A DNA stretch of 64,000 nucleotides from JAABRB01 sp041617635 (GTDB taxonomy: Bacteria; Pseudomonadota; Gammaproteobacteria; Burkholderiales; SG8-39). Under the pieces are notes generated by a model, which saw nothing but the letters and a program-made list of their open reading frames with translations, made no database searches and was not told the origin of the DNA. The first letter of the stretch is position 1, and each line of letters begins with the position of its first letter. The stretch lies in assembly GCA_041617635.1 (NCBI GenBank), contig JBFJOO010000008.1:26968-90967 (forward strand). Reading direction: 5' to 3'. Shown piece by piece: positions 53,373 to 61,642 of the stretch. The position numbers and the translations under genes were made by a program.

Positions 53373-56012
53373 TCAGACCACCACGTTCACCAGGCGGCCT
53401 GGCACGACGACCACCTTCTTGATCGCCTTGCCTTCCGTGTAGCGGCGCACGGCCTCGTTCGCCAGCACGAGCTGCTCGATCGCGGTCGCGTCGGCATCCT
53501 TGGGCACGCGGATCTCGCCGCGCCGCTTACCGTTCACCTGGACGACGAGCGTGATCTCGTCCTGCTCGAGCGCATGCGGATCGGGCTCCGGCCACGGCGC
53601 GTGCAGGATGTCCGCGCCGTAGCCGATCTCGCGCCAGAGCGCGTGCGCGACATGCGGCGTGATCGGCGCGAGCACGCGCAGCAGGATGCCGGTGCCCTCC
53701 GCGAGCACCCATTGCCAGGCGGCGAGCGCCACCGAATCGTCGCTCACCGAAGTGCGCGCCGCGAGCGCGTTCAGGATCTTCATCGCACCCGAAGCGACCG
53801 TGTTGAACTGGAAGCGGTTCATGTCGTAATTCACCTGCCCCAGCACCTCGTGCACCTCGCGCCGGGCCGCCGCGAGCCGCGGGTGCGTACGCTCCCACCC
53901 GGCTGGCAGATGCTCTCCCTTCATGACGCGCGGCACGGTTCCCGCTATCGCATCCCGGTATGCATGGCAGAACGTCCAGAGCCGCTTCAGGAAGCGGTGC
54001 GAGCCTTCCACGCCGGCGTCGGACCACTCGAGCGACTGCTCGGGGGGCGAGGTAAAGATGATGAAGAAGCGCGCGGTATCCGCGCCGTACTGCTCGATCA
54101 GCGCCTGCGGATCGACGCCGTTGTTCTTCGACTTCGACATCGTGCCGATGCCGTCGGATTCGACCGGCTGCCCGTCGGCCTTGAGTATCGCGCCGGCACG
54201 CTTGCCCGCGTCGTCCGTGCGCACCTCGACGTCGGCCGGGTTGTAGTACGTAATGCGGCCATTCGCCGACTTGCGGTAAAAGATCTCGTTCAGCACCATG
54301 CCTTGCGTGAGCAGGTTGGTGAACGGCTCGTCGGCCGCCATCAGGCCCAGGTCGCGCATGACCTTGGTCCAGAACCGGGAGTAGAGGAGGTGCAGGATCG
54401 CGTGCTCGATGCCGCCGATGTACTGGTCGACGGGCATCCAGTGCGCCACCCGTTCGTCCACCATGCTGCGCGCATTGTCCGCGCAGCAGTAGCGCGAGTA
54501 GTACCAGGACGAGTCCACGAACGTGTCCATCGTGTCCGTTTCGCGCCGCGCGGGCTTGCCGCATCGTGGACACTTGCAGTTCACGAAATCCGCCCGCTTC
54601 GCGAGCGGATTCCCGCTCCCGTCGGGGACGCAATCCTCGGGGAGCACGACCGGCAGATCGGCGTCCGGCACCGGGACGTCGCCGCAGGCGTCGCAGTGGA
54701 CGATCGGGATCGGCGTGCCCCAGTAGCGCTGCCGCGAGATGCCCCAGTCGCGCAGTCGCCATTGCACCTGCTTGTCGCCCTTGCCGAGCTGGTGCAGGTC
54801 CGCTGCGATCGCGTCGGTGGCCTCCGCGTAGTCGAGGCCGTCGTACTTGCCCGAGTTCACGCACACGCCGTAGTCTGCGTACCAGGCCTGCCAGGCGTCG
54901 GTGGAGAATGGCTTGCCGCCCACGTCGATCACGGGCTTGATCGGCAGGCCGTACTTCTTCGCGAAGGCGAAATCGCGCTCGTCGTGGGCGGGCACCGCCA
55001 TGACGGCGCCTTCCCCATAGCCCATCAGCACGTAGTTGCCGACCCACACCTCGATCCGCTCGCCGGTCAACGGATGGGTGACGAAGATCCCGGTCGGCAC
55101 GCCGGCTTTCTCGATGGTCGCGAGATCGGCCTCCATCACGCTGCCGCGCTTGCATTCCGCGACGAACGCGGCGACCTTCGGGTCGCGCTTCGCCGCGGCC
55201 TCGGCGAGCGGATGCTCGGCGGCGACCGCGCAGAACGTGACGCCCATGATGGTGTCGGCGCGCGTGGTGAAGACCCGCATTTCGCGGCGCTCGCCATCGA
55301 GCTCGTAGGGGAACGCGAAATTCACGCCATAGCTCTTGCCGATCCAGTTCGCCTGCATCAGCTTCACGCGCTCGGGCCAGCCGGGCAGCGTGTCGAGCGC
55401 CGCGAGCAGCTCCTCGGCGTAATCGGTGATCCGCATGTAGTACATCGGGATCTCGCGCTTCTCGACGAGCGCACCGGTGCGCCAGCCGCGCCCGTCGATG
55501 ACCTGCTCGTTCGCGAGCACCGTCTGGTCGACGGGATCCCAGTTCACCACCCCGGTCTTCTTGTAGACGATGCCCTTCTCGAGCATGCGCAGGAAGAGCC
55601 ACTGGTTCCAGCGGTAGTACTTCGGATCGCAGGTCGCGAGCTCCCGGTCCCAGTCGAGCGCGAAGCCGAGCGACTGCAACTGGCGCTTCATGTAGGCGAT
55701 GTTCTCGTACGTCCACTTGGCCGGCGGCTGGCTGTTCGCGATGGCGGCGTTCTCCGCGGGGAGACCGAACGCGTCCCAACCCATCGGCTGCAGGACGTTG
55801 CAGCCGCGCATGCGGTAGTAGCGGGTGAGCACGTCGCCGATCGTGTAGTTGCGCACGTGCCCCATGTGGAGCTTCCCCGACGGATAGGGGAACATCGAGA
55901 GGCAGTAGTACTTCGGGCGGGACGGATCCTCGACGGCCCGGAAGGCGCCCGTCGCATCCCAGTGCGCCTGCGCCTCGCGCTCGATTCGCTGCGGCTGATA
56001 CTGCGGATCCAT
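53373..56012 (-). CDS. leuS: Leucyl-tRNA synthetase
   Basis: 879 residues, class I synthetase. HIGH-type motif HMGH (49-52, in FPYPSGKLHMGHVRNYTIGD); editing domain with TRADTIMGVTFCAVAAEHP; zinc-type insertion CNC-like CKCPRCGKPARRETDT; KMSKS-type loop reads TMSKS (624-628). The frame is open to 56648, but ATG 56012 begins MDPQYQPQRIEREAQAHWD, the family N-terminus. It is the first gene of the minus-strand run to rng. Confidence 0.97.
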   Translation of the reverse strand: MDPQYQPQRIEREAQAHWDATGAFRAVEDPSRPKYYCLSMFPYPSGKLHMGHVRNYTIGDVLTRYYRMRGCNVLQPMGWDAFGLPAENAAIANSQPPAKWTYENIAYMKRQLQSLGFALDWDRELATCDPKYYRWNQWLFLRMLEKGIVYKKTGVVNWDPVDQTVLANEQVIDGRGWRTGALVEKREIPMYYMRITDYAEELLAALDTLPGWPERVKLMQANWIGKSYGVNFAFPYELDGERREMRVFTTRADTIMGVTFCAVAAEHPLAEAAAKRDPKVAAFVAECKRGSVMEADLATIEKAGVPTGIFVTHPLTGERIEVWVGNYVLMGYGEGAVMAVPAHDERDFAFAKKYGLPIKPVIDVGGKPFSTDAWQAWYADYGVCVNSGKYDGLDYAEATDAIAADLHQLGKGDKQVQWRLRDWGISRQRYWGTPIPIVHCDACGDVPVPDADLPVVLPEDCVPDGSGNPLAKRADFVNCKCPRCGKPARRETDTMDTFVDSSWYYSRYCCADNARSMVDERVAHWMPVDQYIGGIEHAILHLLYSRFWTKVMRDLGLMAADEPFTNLLTQGMVLNEIFYRKSANGRITYYNPADVEVRTDDAGKRAGAILKADGQPVESDGIGTMSKSKNNGVDPQALIEQYGADTARFFIIFTSPPEQSLEWSDAGVEGSHRFLKRLWTFCHAYRDAIAGTVPRVMKGEHLPAGWERTHPRLAAARREVHEVLGQVNYDMNRFQFNTVASGAMKILNALAARTSVSDDSVALAAWQWVLAEGTGILLRVLAPITPHVAHALWREIGYGADILHAPWPEPDPHALEQDEITLVVQVNGKRRGEIRVPKDADATAIEQLVLANEAVRRYTEGKAIKKVVVVPGRLVNVVV

Positions 56013-56145
56013 CGCGGGTTCTGCTTTGTGGGAAAAGGGAAAATTATAGCTTGTGCGAGGATGCGCACGAGTGCCGATGCGCGGCCATCCGGCCGGAACG
56101 CTGCGGCGTAGCATGGCGGCTGGACCACGCCGGGAGGGAAAAGGC

Positions 56146-57036
56146 ATGAGAGGAACCACGGCGCGCGCCGCCGTTGTGGCCGCGTTCGCGGCGACGTTAC
56201 TGGCCTGGAGTCTCGCGACCGCCGCGCAGGACGCCGTGGTCGAGGCGGTGCAGATGCCGGCCTGGGTGGAGCGCGACGGCGTCGTCGCGCCGCTTGCGCC
56301 GGGGATGGCGCTCACCGCGCGCGACGCGCTGCGGACCGGCGCGAATGCGCGGCTCCTGCTGCGGCTTGCCGAGGGAAGCTCGGTCAAGCTCGGGGAGAAC
56401 GGTGTCCTGCGCCTCGACGCGATCGTCACGCGCAAGGACGACGGCGTTTTCGCCGCGGTGATGAACGTGCTGCAGGGCGCGTTCCGTTTCACCACGGCGG
56501 CGTTGCAGAAAGCGCGCCGCCGCGACGTCAGCATCACCATCGCGACGGCGACCGCGGGGATACGCGGCACCGACCTGTGGGGCAAGGCGGCGCCCGACAA
56601 GGACATCATCTGCCTGATCGAAGGCGACATCGAAGTCACGCGCGGCACCGACGCGCCGATCCGGATGGATCAGCCGAAATCCTTCTACGTCGCGCCGAAA
56701 GGCCAGGCGCCGCTGCCGGTCGCGCCGGTCAGCGACGCGCAGCTCGCGCAGTGGGCCGCGGAGACCGAGATCGAGGCAGGCCGGGGCGCCGCGCGCCGTG
56801 GCGGAGCGTGGAAAGTGGTTCTCGCGTCCGGCGAATCCGAGAACGAAGTGCTGAGGGTGTACGAGGCGGTGCGCGCGGCGGGTTTCGCCGCCGAGCTCGA
56901 CGCGCAGCGCCGCGACGGGCGGCGCGACTACACCGTGCGCATCGCGAGCCTCCCGAGCGCGGCCGAGGCGCAGGCGCTCGCGGGGCGCCTGGCAGGGCAG
57001 TACGGTGTGGTCGGCACGCCGCGCGTCACGCCCTAG
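56146..57036 (+). CDS. FecR-domain protein with C-terminal SPOR domain
   Basis: 296 residues. A signal peptide (AAVVAAFAATLLAWSLATAAQ) is followed by a FecR domain (LLRLAEGSSVKLGENGVLRL; VLQGAFRFTTAALQK; TATAGIRGTDLWG) and a SPOR domain (WKVVLASGESENEVLRVYEA then DYTVRIASLPSAAEAQALAG). SPOR binds denuded glycans at septa. GGGAGGGAAAAGG gives a strong ribosome site before ATG 56146. It is divergent from leuS and 105 bp ahead of the pentaheme cytochrome. No TonB-receptor or sigma factor is near, so a signalling FecR role is unlikely. Confidence 0.85.
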   Translation: MRGTTARAAVVAAFAATLLAWSLATAAQDAVVEAVQMPAWVERDGVVAPLAPGMALTARDALRTGANARLLLRLAEGSSVKLGENGVLRLDAIVTRKDDGVFAAVMNVLQGAFRFTTAALQKARRRDVSITIATATAGIRGTDLWGKAAPDKDIICLIEGDIEVTRGTDAPIRMDQPKSFYVAPKGQAPLPVAPVSDAQLAQWAAETEIEAGRGAARRGGAWKVVLASGESENEVLRVYEAVRAAGFAAELDAQRRDGRRDYTVRIASLPSAAEAQALAGRLAGQYGVVGTPRVTP

Positions 57037-57066
57037 CGCACTTGGCCCGCCGGCCGCGGGCCCACT

Positions 57067-57110
57067 TTGATGCACGTCAAACGCTCGGGTGCGGCAGAAT
57101 TACCTGTTAT
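57067..57110 (+). promoter_or_regulatory. FNR/ANR-type box and -10 upstream of the pentaheme cytochrome
   Basis: TTGAT GCAC GTCAA (57067-57080) matches the FNR consensus TTGAT-N4-ATCAA at nine of ten positions. A -10-like TGTTAT (57105-57110) follows, placing the box centre about 42-43 bp upstream of the predicted start, the class-II activator position. The cytochrome GTG is 60 bp after the box. It predicts induction under low oxygen. Confidence 0.65.
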
Positions 57111-57140
57111 GCGCCGTCGTGGGCGCGAAAAGGAGGGCCC

Positions 57141-58241
57141 GTGTTCAACAGAACTCGTGTACGAGTCGTATGTCTTGCAATTGCGGCAGTCGGCGTCGCG
57201 GCGTGGAGTTCCAAGACCATGGCGGCCGAGCGCGCGCCTGCAGAGAGCGGACCGCGGATCGTCATGAACGCAGGCCACTTCTCGAAATCGGACAAGGCAT
57301 TCCGTTATTGGGATGAGCAGAAGGAGGTGCCGGCGCCGTGCGCTAGGTGCCACACGGCAGACGGGCTCGCCGTCTACCTGCGCGACGGAAAAAACGTCGC
57401 CGGGCCGCAGACGAAGAATGGTTTTGTCTGCACCAACTGCCATGACGACATGACTTCCTATGCGCGCCGTACGGTCGCGAAGGTGACTTTCCCCGGCGGC
57501 GCGACTCTCGACAGCCAGCACGAGGCGACGAATCTGTGCATCACCTGTCATCAGGGCCGCGAATCCACCGCAAGCGTAAACGAGGCCATCGCGGGCATCC
57601 CAGCAGACACACCGAGCGACAAGCTGCGTTTCATTCACGTGCATTACGGGGCCGCGGGGGCGACCATGTACGGAACTCAAGTCCGGGTCGCGTACGAATA
57701 TCCGGGAAAGCAGTACGCGGGTAAGTTCCGCCACGCAGAGGGCGTTGCGACATGCACGGCGTGTCACGCGCCGCATGAGCCAGGACCCAAACTTGACCAG
57801 TGCAGCCAGTGCCACGCGGGGGTCACTAAACTGGAGGATGTCCGGGGAATCCGCGTGTCAAAAGGGGATTTCGACGGCAATGGGCGGGAGGAAGGCATTG
57901 GCCTCGAGCTCGCCGGCCTGCATGAGGCGCTGAGTGCAGCGATCAGCGAGTATGCAAGATCCGTCGGCAAGGTGGGGATCGCCTATTACCCCTCGTTCCC
58001 GTACTGGTACAACGACATCAACGGCAACGGGAAGATCGATCCGGACGAGGCGAATCCGAAGAACGCCTACCGTGCGTGGACGCCGCGCCTGCTCCAGGCG
58101 GTCTACAACTACACCTACGTGAAACGCGACCCTGGTGCGGCGGTTCATAACGGCCGCTATGCTGTGCAAATCCTTCACGATTCGCTCGAAAGCCTTGGCG
58201 GACGCGTGCCGATCGACATGACGCGCAAAGTCCGGCCATAG
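57141..58241 (+). CDS. Pentaheme c-type cytochrome with EF-hand-like loops
   Basis: 366 residues. AGGAGG (57131-57136) precedes GTG 57141; a signal peptide (VVCLAIAAVGVAAWSSKTMA) follows. Five CxxCH motifs: CARCH (67-71), CTNCH (97-101), CITCH (133-137), CTACH (205-209) and CSQCH (221-225). The C-terminal 140 residues have no haem but contain two calcium-loop-like segments, GDFDGNGREEG (242-252) and DINGNGKIDPDE (292-303). It is a periplasmic multihaem electron carrier or oxidoreductase, not matched to a named family. An FNR box lies upstream. Confidence 0.88.
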   Translation: MFNRTRVRVVCLAIAAVGVAAWSSKTMAAERAPAESGPRIVMNAGHFSKSDKAFRYWDEQKEVPAPCARCHTADGLAVYLRDGKNVAGPQTKNGFVCTNCHDDMTSYARRTVAKVTFPGGATLDSQHEATNLCITCHQGRESTASVNEAIAGIPADTPSDKLRFIHVHYGAAGATMYGTQVRVAYEYPGKQYAGKFRHAEGVATCTACHAPHEPGPKLDQCSQCHAGVTKLEDVRGIRVSKGDFDGNGREEGIGLELAGLHEALSAAISEYARSVGKVGIAYYPSFPYWYNDINGNGKIDPDEANPKNAYRAWTPRLLQAVYNYTYVKRDPGAAVHNGRYAVQILHDSLESLGGRVPIDMTRKVRP

Positions 58242-58369
58242 CATCTCCGAGCCGGTGCGCGTTCCGCGCGCCGGCGCAGACGATGTCCGAGGAGATTTCG
58301 TGCACTCCGCGCGGCGGGGGTGCGCGTCCCCTGCGGTAGAATCGCGGCACACCGCGACACGTATCCCGC

Positions 58370-60589
58370 ATGTCACTCCTCGATAACCTCAATCCCGAGC
58401 AGCTCGCCGCAGTCACCCTCCCGAACCAGCACGCGCTGATCCTCGCCGGAGCGGGGAGCGGCAAGACGCGCGTGCTCACCACGCGCATCGCCTGGCTGAT
58501 CCAGACCGGCAACGTCAGTCCCGCGGGCATTCTCGCGGTGACTTTCACGAACAAGGCCGCGCGCGAGATGCTCACGCGCATCTCGGCGATGCTGCCGATC
58601 AACACCCGCGGCATGTGGATCGGGACGTTCCACGGGCTCTGCAACCGGATGTTGCGCGCCCACCATCGCGAGGCGGGACTGCCACAGCTGTTCCAGATCC
58701 TCGACACGCAGGACCAGCAGTCGGTCGTGAAACGCGTGCTGCGGAGCATGAACGTCGACGAGGACAAGTTCCAGCCGCGGCAGGTGCAGTGGTTCATCAA
58801 CGGGCACAAGGAAGAGGGCACCCGCGCGAAGGACGTGGAGGTCTACGATGATTTCTCGCGGCGCATGGGCGAGATCTACGCGGCCTACGATGAGCAATGC
58901 CAGCGCGAGGGGCTCGTGGACTTCCCGGAGCTCCTCCTGCGCTCGTTCGAGCTGCTGACGCGTAACGAGGTCCTGCGCGAGCACTACCAGAGCCGCTTCC
59001 GGCACGTTCTCATCGACGAGTTCCAGGACACGAACCGGCTTCAGTACCGCTGGCTCAAGCTGCTCGCAGGCACCCATACCGCGATCTTCGGGGTCGGCGA
59101 CGACGACCAGTCGATCTACCGGTTCCGCGGCGCGAATGTCGGCAACATGGCCGACTTCGAGCGCGACTACCAGGTGCCCAACCTCATCCGCCTCGAGCAG
59201 AACTATCGCTCGCACGGCAACATCCTGAACGCGGCCAATGCGCTCATCGCGCAGAACCGCCGGCGCCTGGGAAAGAACCTGTGGACCGCGGCGGGCGAGG
59301 GCGAGCCGCTGCGGATCTTCGAGGCGCAGAGCGACGGCTACGAGGCGCACTGGATCGCCGAGGAAGTGCAGGCGCTGACGCGCGAGGGTCTGGCGCGAAA
59401 CGACATCGCCATCCTCTATCGCTCGAACGCCCAGTCGAGGGTGATCGAGCATGCGCTCTTCACGGCGGGGATCCCGTACCGCGTGTACGGCGGGCTCCGC
59501 TTCTTCGAGCGCCAGGAGATCAAACATGCGCTCGCGTACCTGCGCTTGATCGCGAATCCCGAGGACGACAACGCTTTCCTGCGCGTGGTCAATTTTCCCG
59601 CGCGCGGCATCGGCGCCCGCTCGATCGAGCAGCTTCAGGATGCGGCGCGCACCGCGGGCTCTAGCCTCTGGCTGGCGGCCGCGCAGCTTTCGGGCAAGGC
59701 GGCGACGACGGTCGGCACCTTTGTCCGGCTGATCGAGGCGTTGCGATCGGGAACGCAAGGGTTGCCGCTGCCGGAGGTGGTGGATCACATGCTGCAGTCA
59801 AGCGGGCTGCGCGACTACTACGCGAACGAGCGCGAGGGCGCCGACCGGCTCGAGAACCTGGACGAGCTGATCAATGCTGCAACGTCGTTCGCCCAGGACG
59901 AGCAGGCGACCGGCGCGGCGATGGCGGCAGTCGATGCGGACGAGGCGCCGGGCGCCGGGGAGCCCGGTGATCCGTGGCTCGCCGCGTTTCTCGCACACGC
60001 CGCGCTTGAATCCGGGGAGAACCAGGCCGCAGAAGGGATGGCGGCCATCCAGCTCATGACGGTGCACTCGGCGAAGGGGCTCGAGTTCCACGCGGTGTTC
60101 ATCAGCGGCCTGGAGGAAGGGCTCTTTCCGCATGAGCAGAGCGTGACCGAGGAGGACGGGCTCGAGGAGGAGCGGCGCTTGATGTACGTCGCCATCACGC
60201 GCGCGCGCACGCGGCTGTACCTCTCGTTCGCGCAGACGCGGCTGCTGCACGGCCAGACGCGCTACAACGTCGCGTCGCGCTTTCTCGACGAAGTGCCCGC
60301 CGGCGTGATGAAATGGCTCACGCCACGGGGTGGAAGGCTGCCGAGCGAGAGCGCGTGGCAGGCTGCTGCCCCGCCCGCGCGTCTGGCGGCAAGGGGCGGG
60401 GGCGCACAAGGGTCCGGCCGTGGTGCGCTCCCGTTCCGCATCGGCCAGAACGTCATGCATCCCAAGTTCGGGGCCGGCGTGATCGTGAACGCGGAGGGCG
60501 CGGGCTCCGACGCGCGGCTGCAAGTGAACTTCGGCAACCAGGGCATGAAGTGGCTGCAGATGGAGTACGCAAAACTCACTGCCGCGTAG
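58370..60589 (+). CDS. uvrD: UvrD/Rep-type DNA helicase II
   Basis: 739 residues, SF1A helicase. Motif I GAGSGKT (27-33), motif II IDEFQDTN, GDDDQSIYRFRGA (III), VHSAKGLEFHAVFISGLEEG (V) and MYVAITRARTRLYLSFA (VI) are intact; the C-terminal Tudor-like tail has HPKFGAGVIVNAEGAG. It unwinds DNA in mismatch and excision repair. It starts at ATG 58370 after a short 128-bp gap. Confidence 0.96.
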   Translation: MSLLDNLNPEQLAAVTLPNQHALILAGAGSGKTRVLTTRIAWLIQTGNVSPAGILAVTFTNKAAREMLTRISAMLPINTRGMWIGTFHGLCNRMLRAHHREAGLPQLFQILDTQDQQSVVKRVLRSMNVDEDKFQPRQVQWFINGHKEEGTRAKDVEVYDDFSRRMGEIYAAYDEQCQREGLVDFPELLLRSFELLTRNEVLREHYQSRFRHVLIDEFQDTNRLQYRWLKLLAGTHTAIFGVGDDDQSIYRFRGANVGNMADFERDYQVPNLIRLEQNYRSHGNILNAANALIAQNRRRLGKNLWTAAGEGEPLRIFEAQSDGYEAHWIAEEVQALTREGLARNDIAILYRSNAQSRVIEHALFTAGIPYRVYGGLRFFERQEIKHALAYLRLIANPEDDNAFLRVVNFPARGIGARSIEQLQDAARTAGSSLWLAAAQLSGKAATTVGTFVRLIEALRSGTQGLPLPEVVDHMLQSSGLRDYYANEREGADRLENLDELINAATSFAQDEQATGAAMAAVDADEAPGAGEPGDPWLAAFLAHAALESGENQAAEGMAAIQLMTVHSAKGLEFHAVFISGLEEGLFPHEQSVTEEDGLEEERRLMYVAITRARTRLYLSFAQTRLLHGQTRYNVASRFLDEVPAGVMKWLTPRGGRLPSESAWQAAAPPARLAARGGGAQGSGRGALPFRIGQNVMHPKFGAGVIVNAEGAGSDARLQVNFGNQGMKWLQMEYAKLTAA

Positions 60590-60592
60590 GTT

Positions 60593-60621
60593 GCGAACGG
60601 GGTGGTGATTCACCCGTTCGC
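60593..60621. terminator. Bidirectional stem-loop between convergent uvrD and small gene
   Basis: GCGAACGGGGTG and CACCCGTTCGC pair (one bulged G) around GTGATT, three bases past the uvrD stop and ending at the stop codon of the minus-strand small gene. No U-tract, so a termination role for both genes is inferred from position. Confidence 0.5.
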
Positions 60622-60878
60622 TAATCGTCGAACAGCCCCAGTTGGCGGGCGCCGATCAGCACGGCCTGTTCCACCGCTTGCTTGGCTTCGCGCAGCGTCT
60701 GCGATTTCCCGGCGCGATTTCCGGATTCCCATCGATAGCGCGCGGCGCCGTCTGCATCACCGTCCAGTGTGACCTTGCCGAGGCGTTCCTTGCCCAGCCA
60801 ATAGCCGTGCGAGCGGTAGCCGCGTTCCCAGACCGGACTCGCCTTTCTCCTTCTGATTCTGCGTGCCTGCTTCGGCAT
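60621..60878 (-). CDS. Small basic hypothetical protein
   Basis: 85 residues. Basic N-terminus (KQARRIRRRKASPVWERGYR), then WLGKERLGKVTLDGDADGAA and RYRWESGNRAGKSQTLREAK, ending GARQLGLFDD. GGAGAGG precedes ATG 60878. No signal peptide or membrane segment. It looks like a real, compact single-domain protein; no family known to me. Confidence 0.6.
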   Translation of the reverse strand: MPKQARRIRRRKASPVWERGYRSHGYWLGKERLGKVTLDGDADGAARYRWESGNRAGKSQTLREAKQAVEQAVLIGARQLGLFDD

Positions 60879-60934
60879 CTTGTCCTCTCCGCGCGGTAAA
60901 CGGACTGCTCAAGGAACCCTGCGTTTGCCCAAGA

Positions 60935-61010
60935 AGGGGATATACAAGGGGCGCGCCCCTTGTTCGGTCCGGGGATTCACAAGGGGGGATCTCCCCCTTG
61001 TTCGTGCGAA
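60935..61010. repeat. Family A double-hairpin repeat, copy A4
   Basis: GGGGATATA CAAGGGG CGCG CCCCTTG (60945-60962), TTCGGTCC, GGGGATTCA CAAGGGGG GATC TCCCCCTTG (60980-61000), TTCGTGCG. Same orientation as A3, reverse of A1/A2. It lies between two minus-strand genes (the 85-residue gene and the YqaA-like gene). Confidence 0.85.
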
Positions 61011-61086
61011 AGGGGTTTGGCCAGCATGCGCATCGGGTTGATCGAAGCTTACGGGAGACCAACTATTTATCAGCGCCTGCTAAAGC

Positions 61087-61503
61087 TTACCAGAGCGCTC
61101 CTTGGGCAACGACCCAGTACCGCGCGAGCCGTCCCGCCGCCGAGAAGAGCGTGACGCCGACCCAGTTGACCTTGAGCCAGCCGGCTGCCACGCACAGCGC
61201 ATCGCCCACAAATGGCGCCCAGGCGAGGAGCAGTGCAGGCGCGCCCCAGCGCCGCAGGGTATGCAGGCCCGTGACGGGCTTGCGGGCGGCGATGAAGCGC
61301 CCGATCAGGTAAGTCGTGAGCCCGCCGAGCGTGTTGCCTGCGGTCGCCACCGCAACCGCCGGCCACGCGAGCTCGGGATGCAGTTTGAGCACGCCGAAGA
61401 GCGCGACCTCCGAGCTGAGCGGAACCAGCGTCGCCGCGAGGAACGCGGACACCGCGAGCGAGCCGAGGCTGGCCTCTGGCGTGAAGACATCGAGCAGATC
61501 CAC
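61087..61503 (-). CDS. YqaA-family small membrane protein
   Basis: 138 residues of the VTT/SNARE-associated (DedA-like) group, as in YqaA. Hydrophobic segments LAVSAFLAATLVPLSSEVAL, VAVATAGNTLGGLTTYLIGR, LLLAWAPFVGDALCVAAGWL and VTLFSAAGRLARYWVVAQ. The half-helix pattern and GNTLGG are typical. Probable lipid-related transport role; unknown in detail. Confidence 0.85.
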   Translation of the reverse strand: MDLLDVFTPEASLGSLAVSAFLAATLVPLSSEVALFGVLKLHPELAWPAVAVATAGNTLGGLTTYLIGRFIAARKPVTGLHTLRRWGAPALLLAWAPFVGDALCVAAGWLKVNWVGVTLFSAAGRLARYWVVAQGALW

Positions 61504-61642
61504 GCCGCACCGTAACGGGAAGCGGGCACATGGCGCAACCGGCCCGTTTCCTCTACATTACGCGCTCGCCAGCGATGGCAGCGCCCGCGCCGAGGTGTGC
61601 GGTGCTCTTTTTCCGGATCCGTTCCCCCGAGTCCCGTTTCCA

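Noticed and set aside
53331..56111. 926-codon plus-strand frame
   Set aside because: Antisense to leuS over its whole length; no domain signature, GC artefact.
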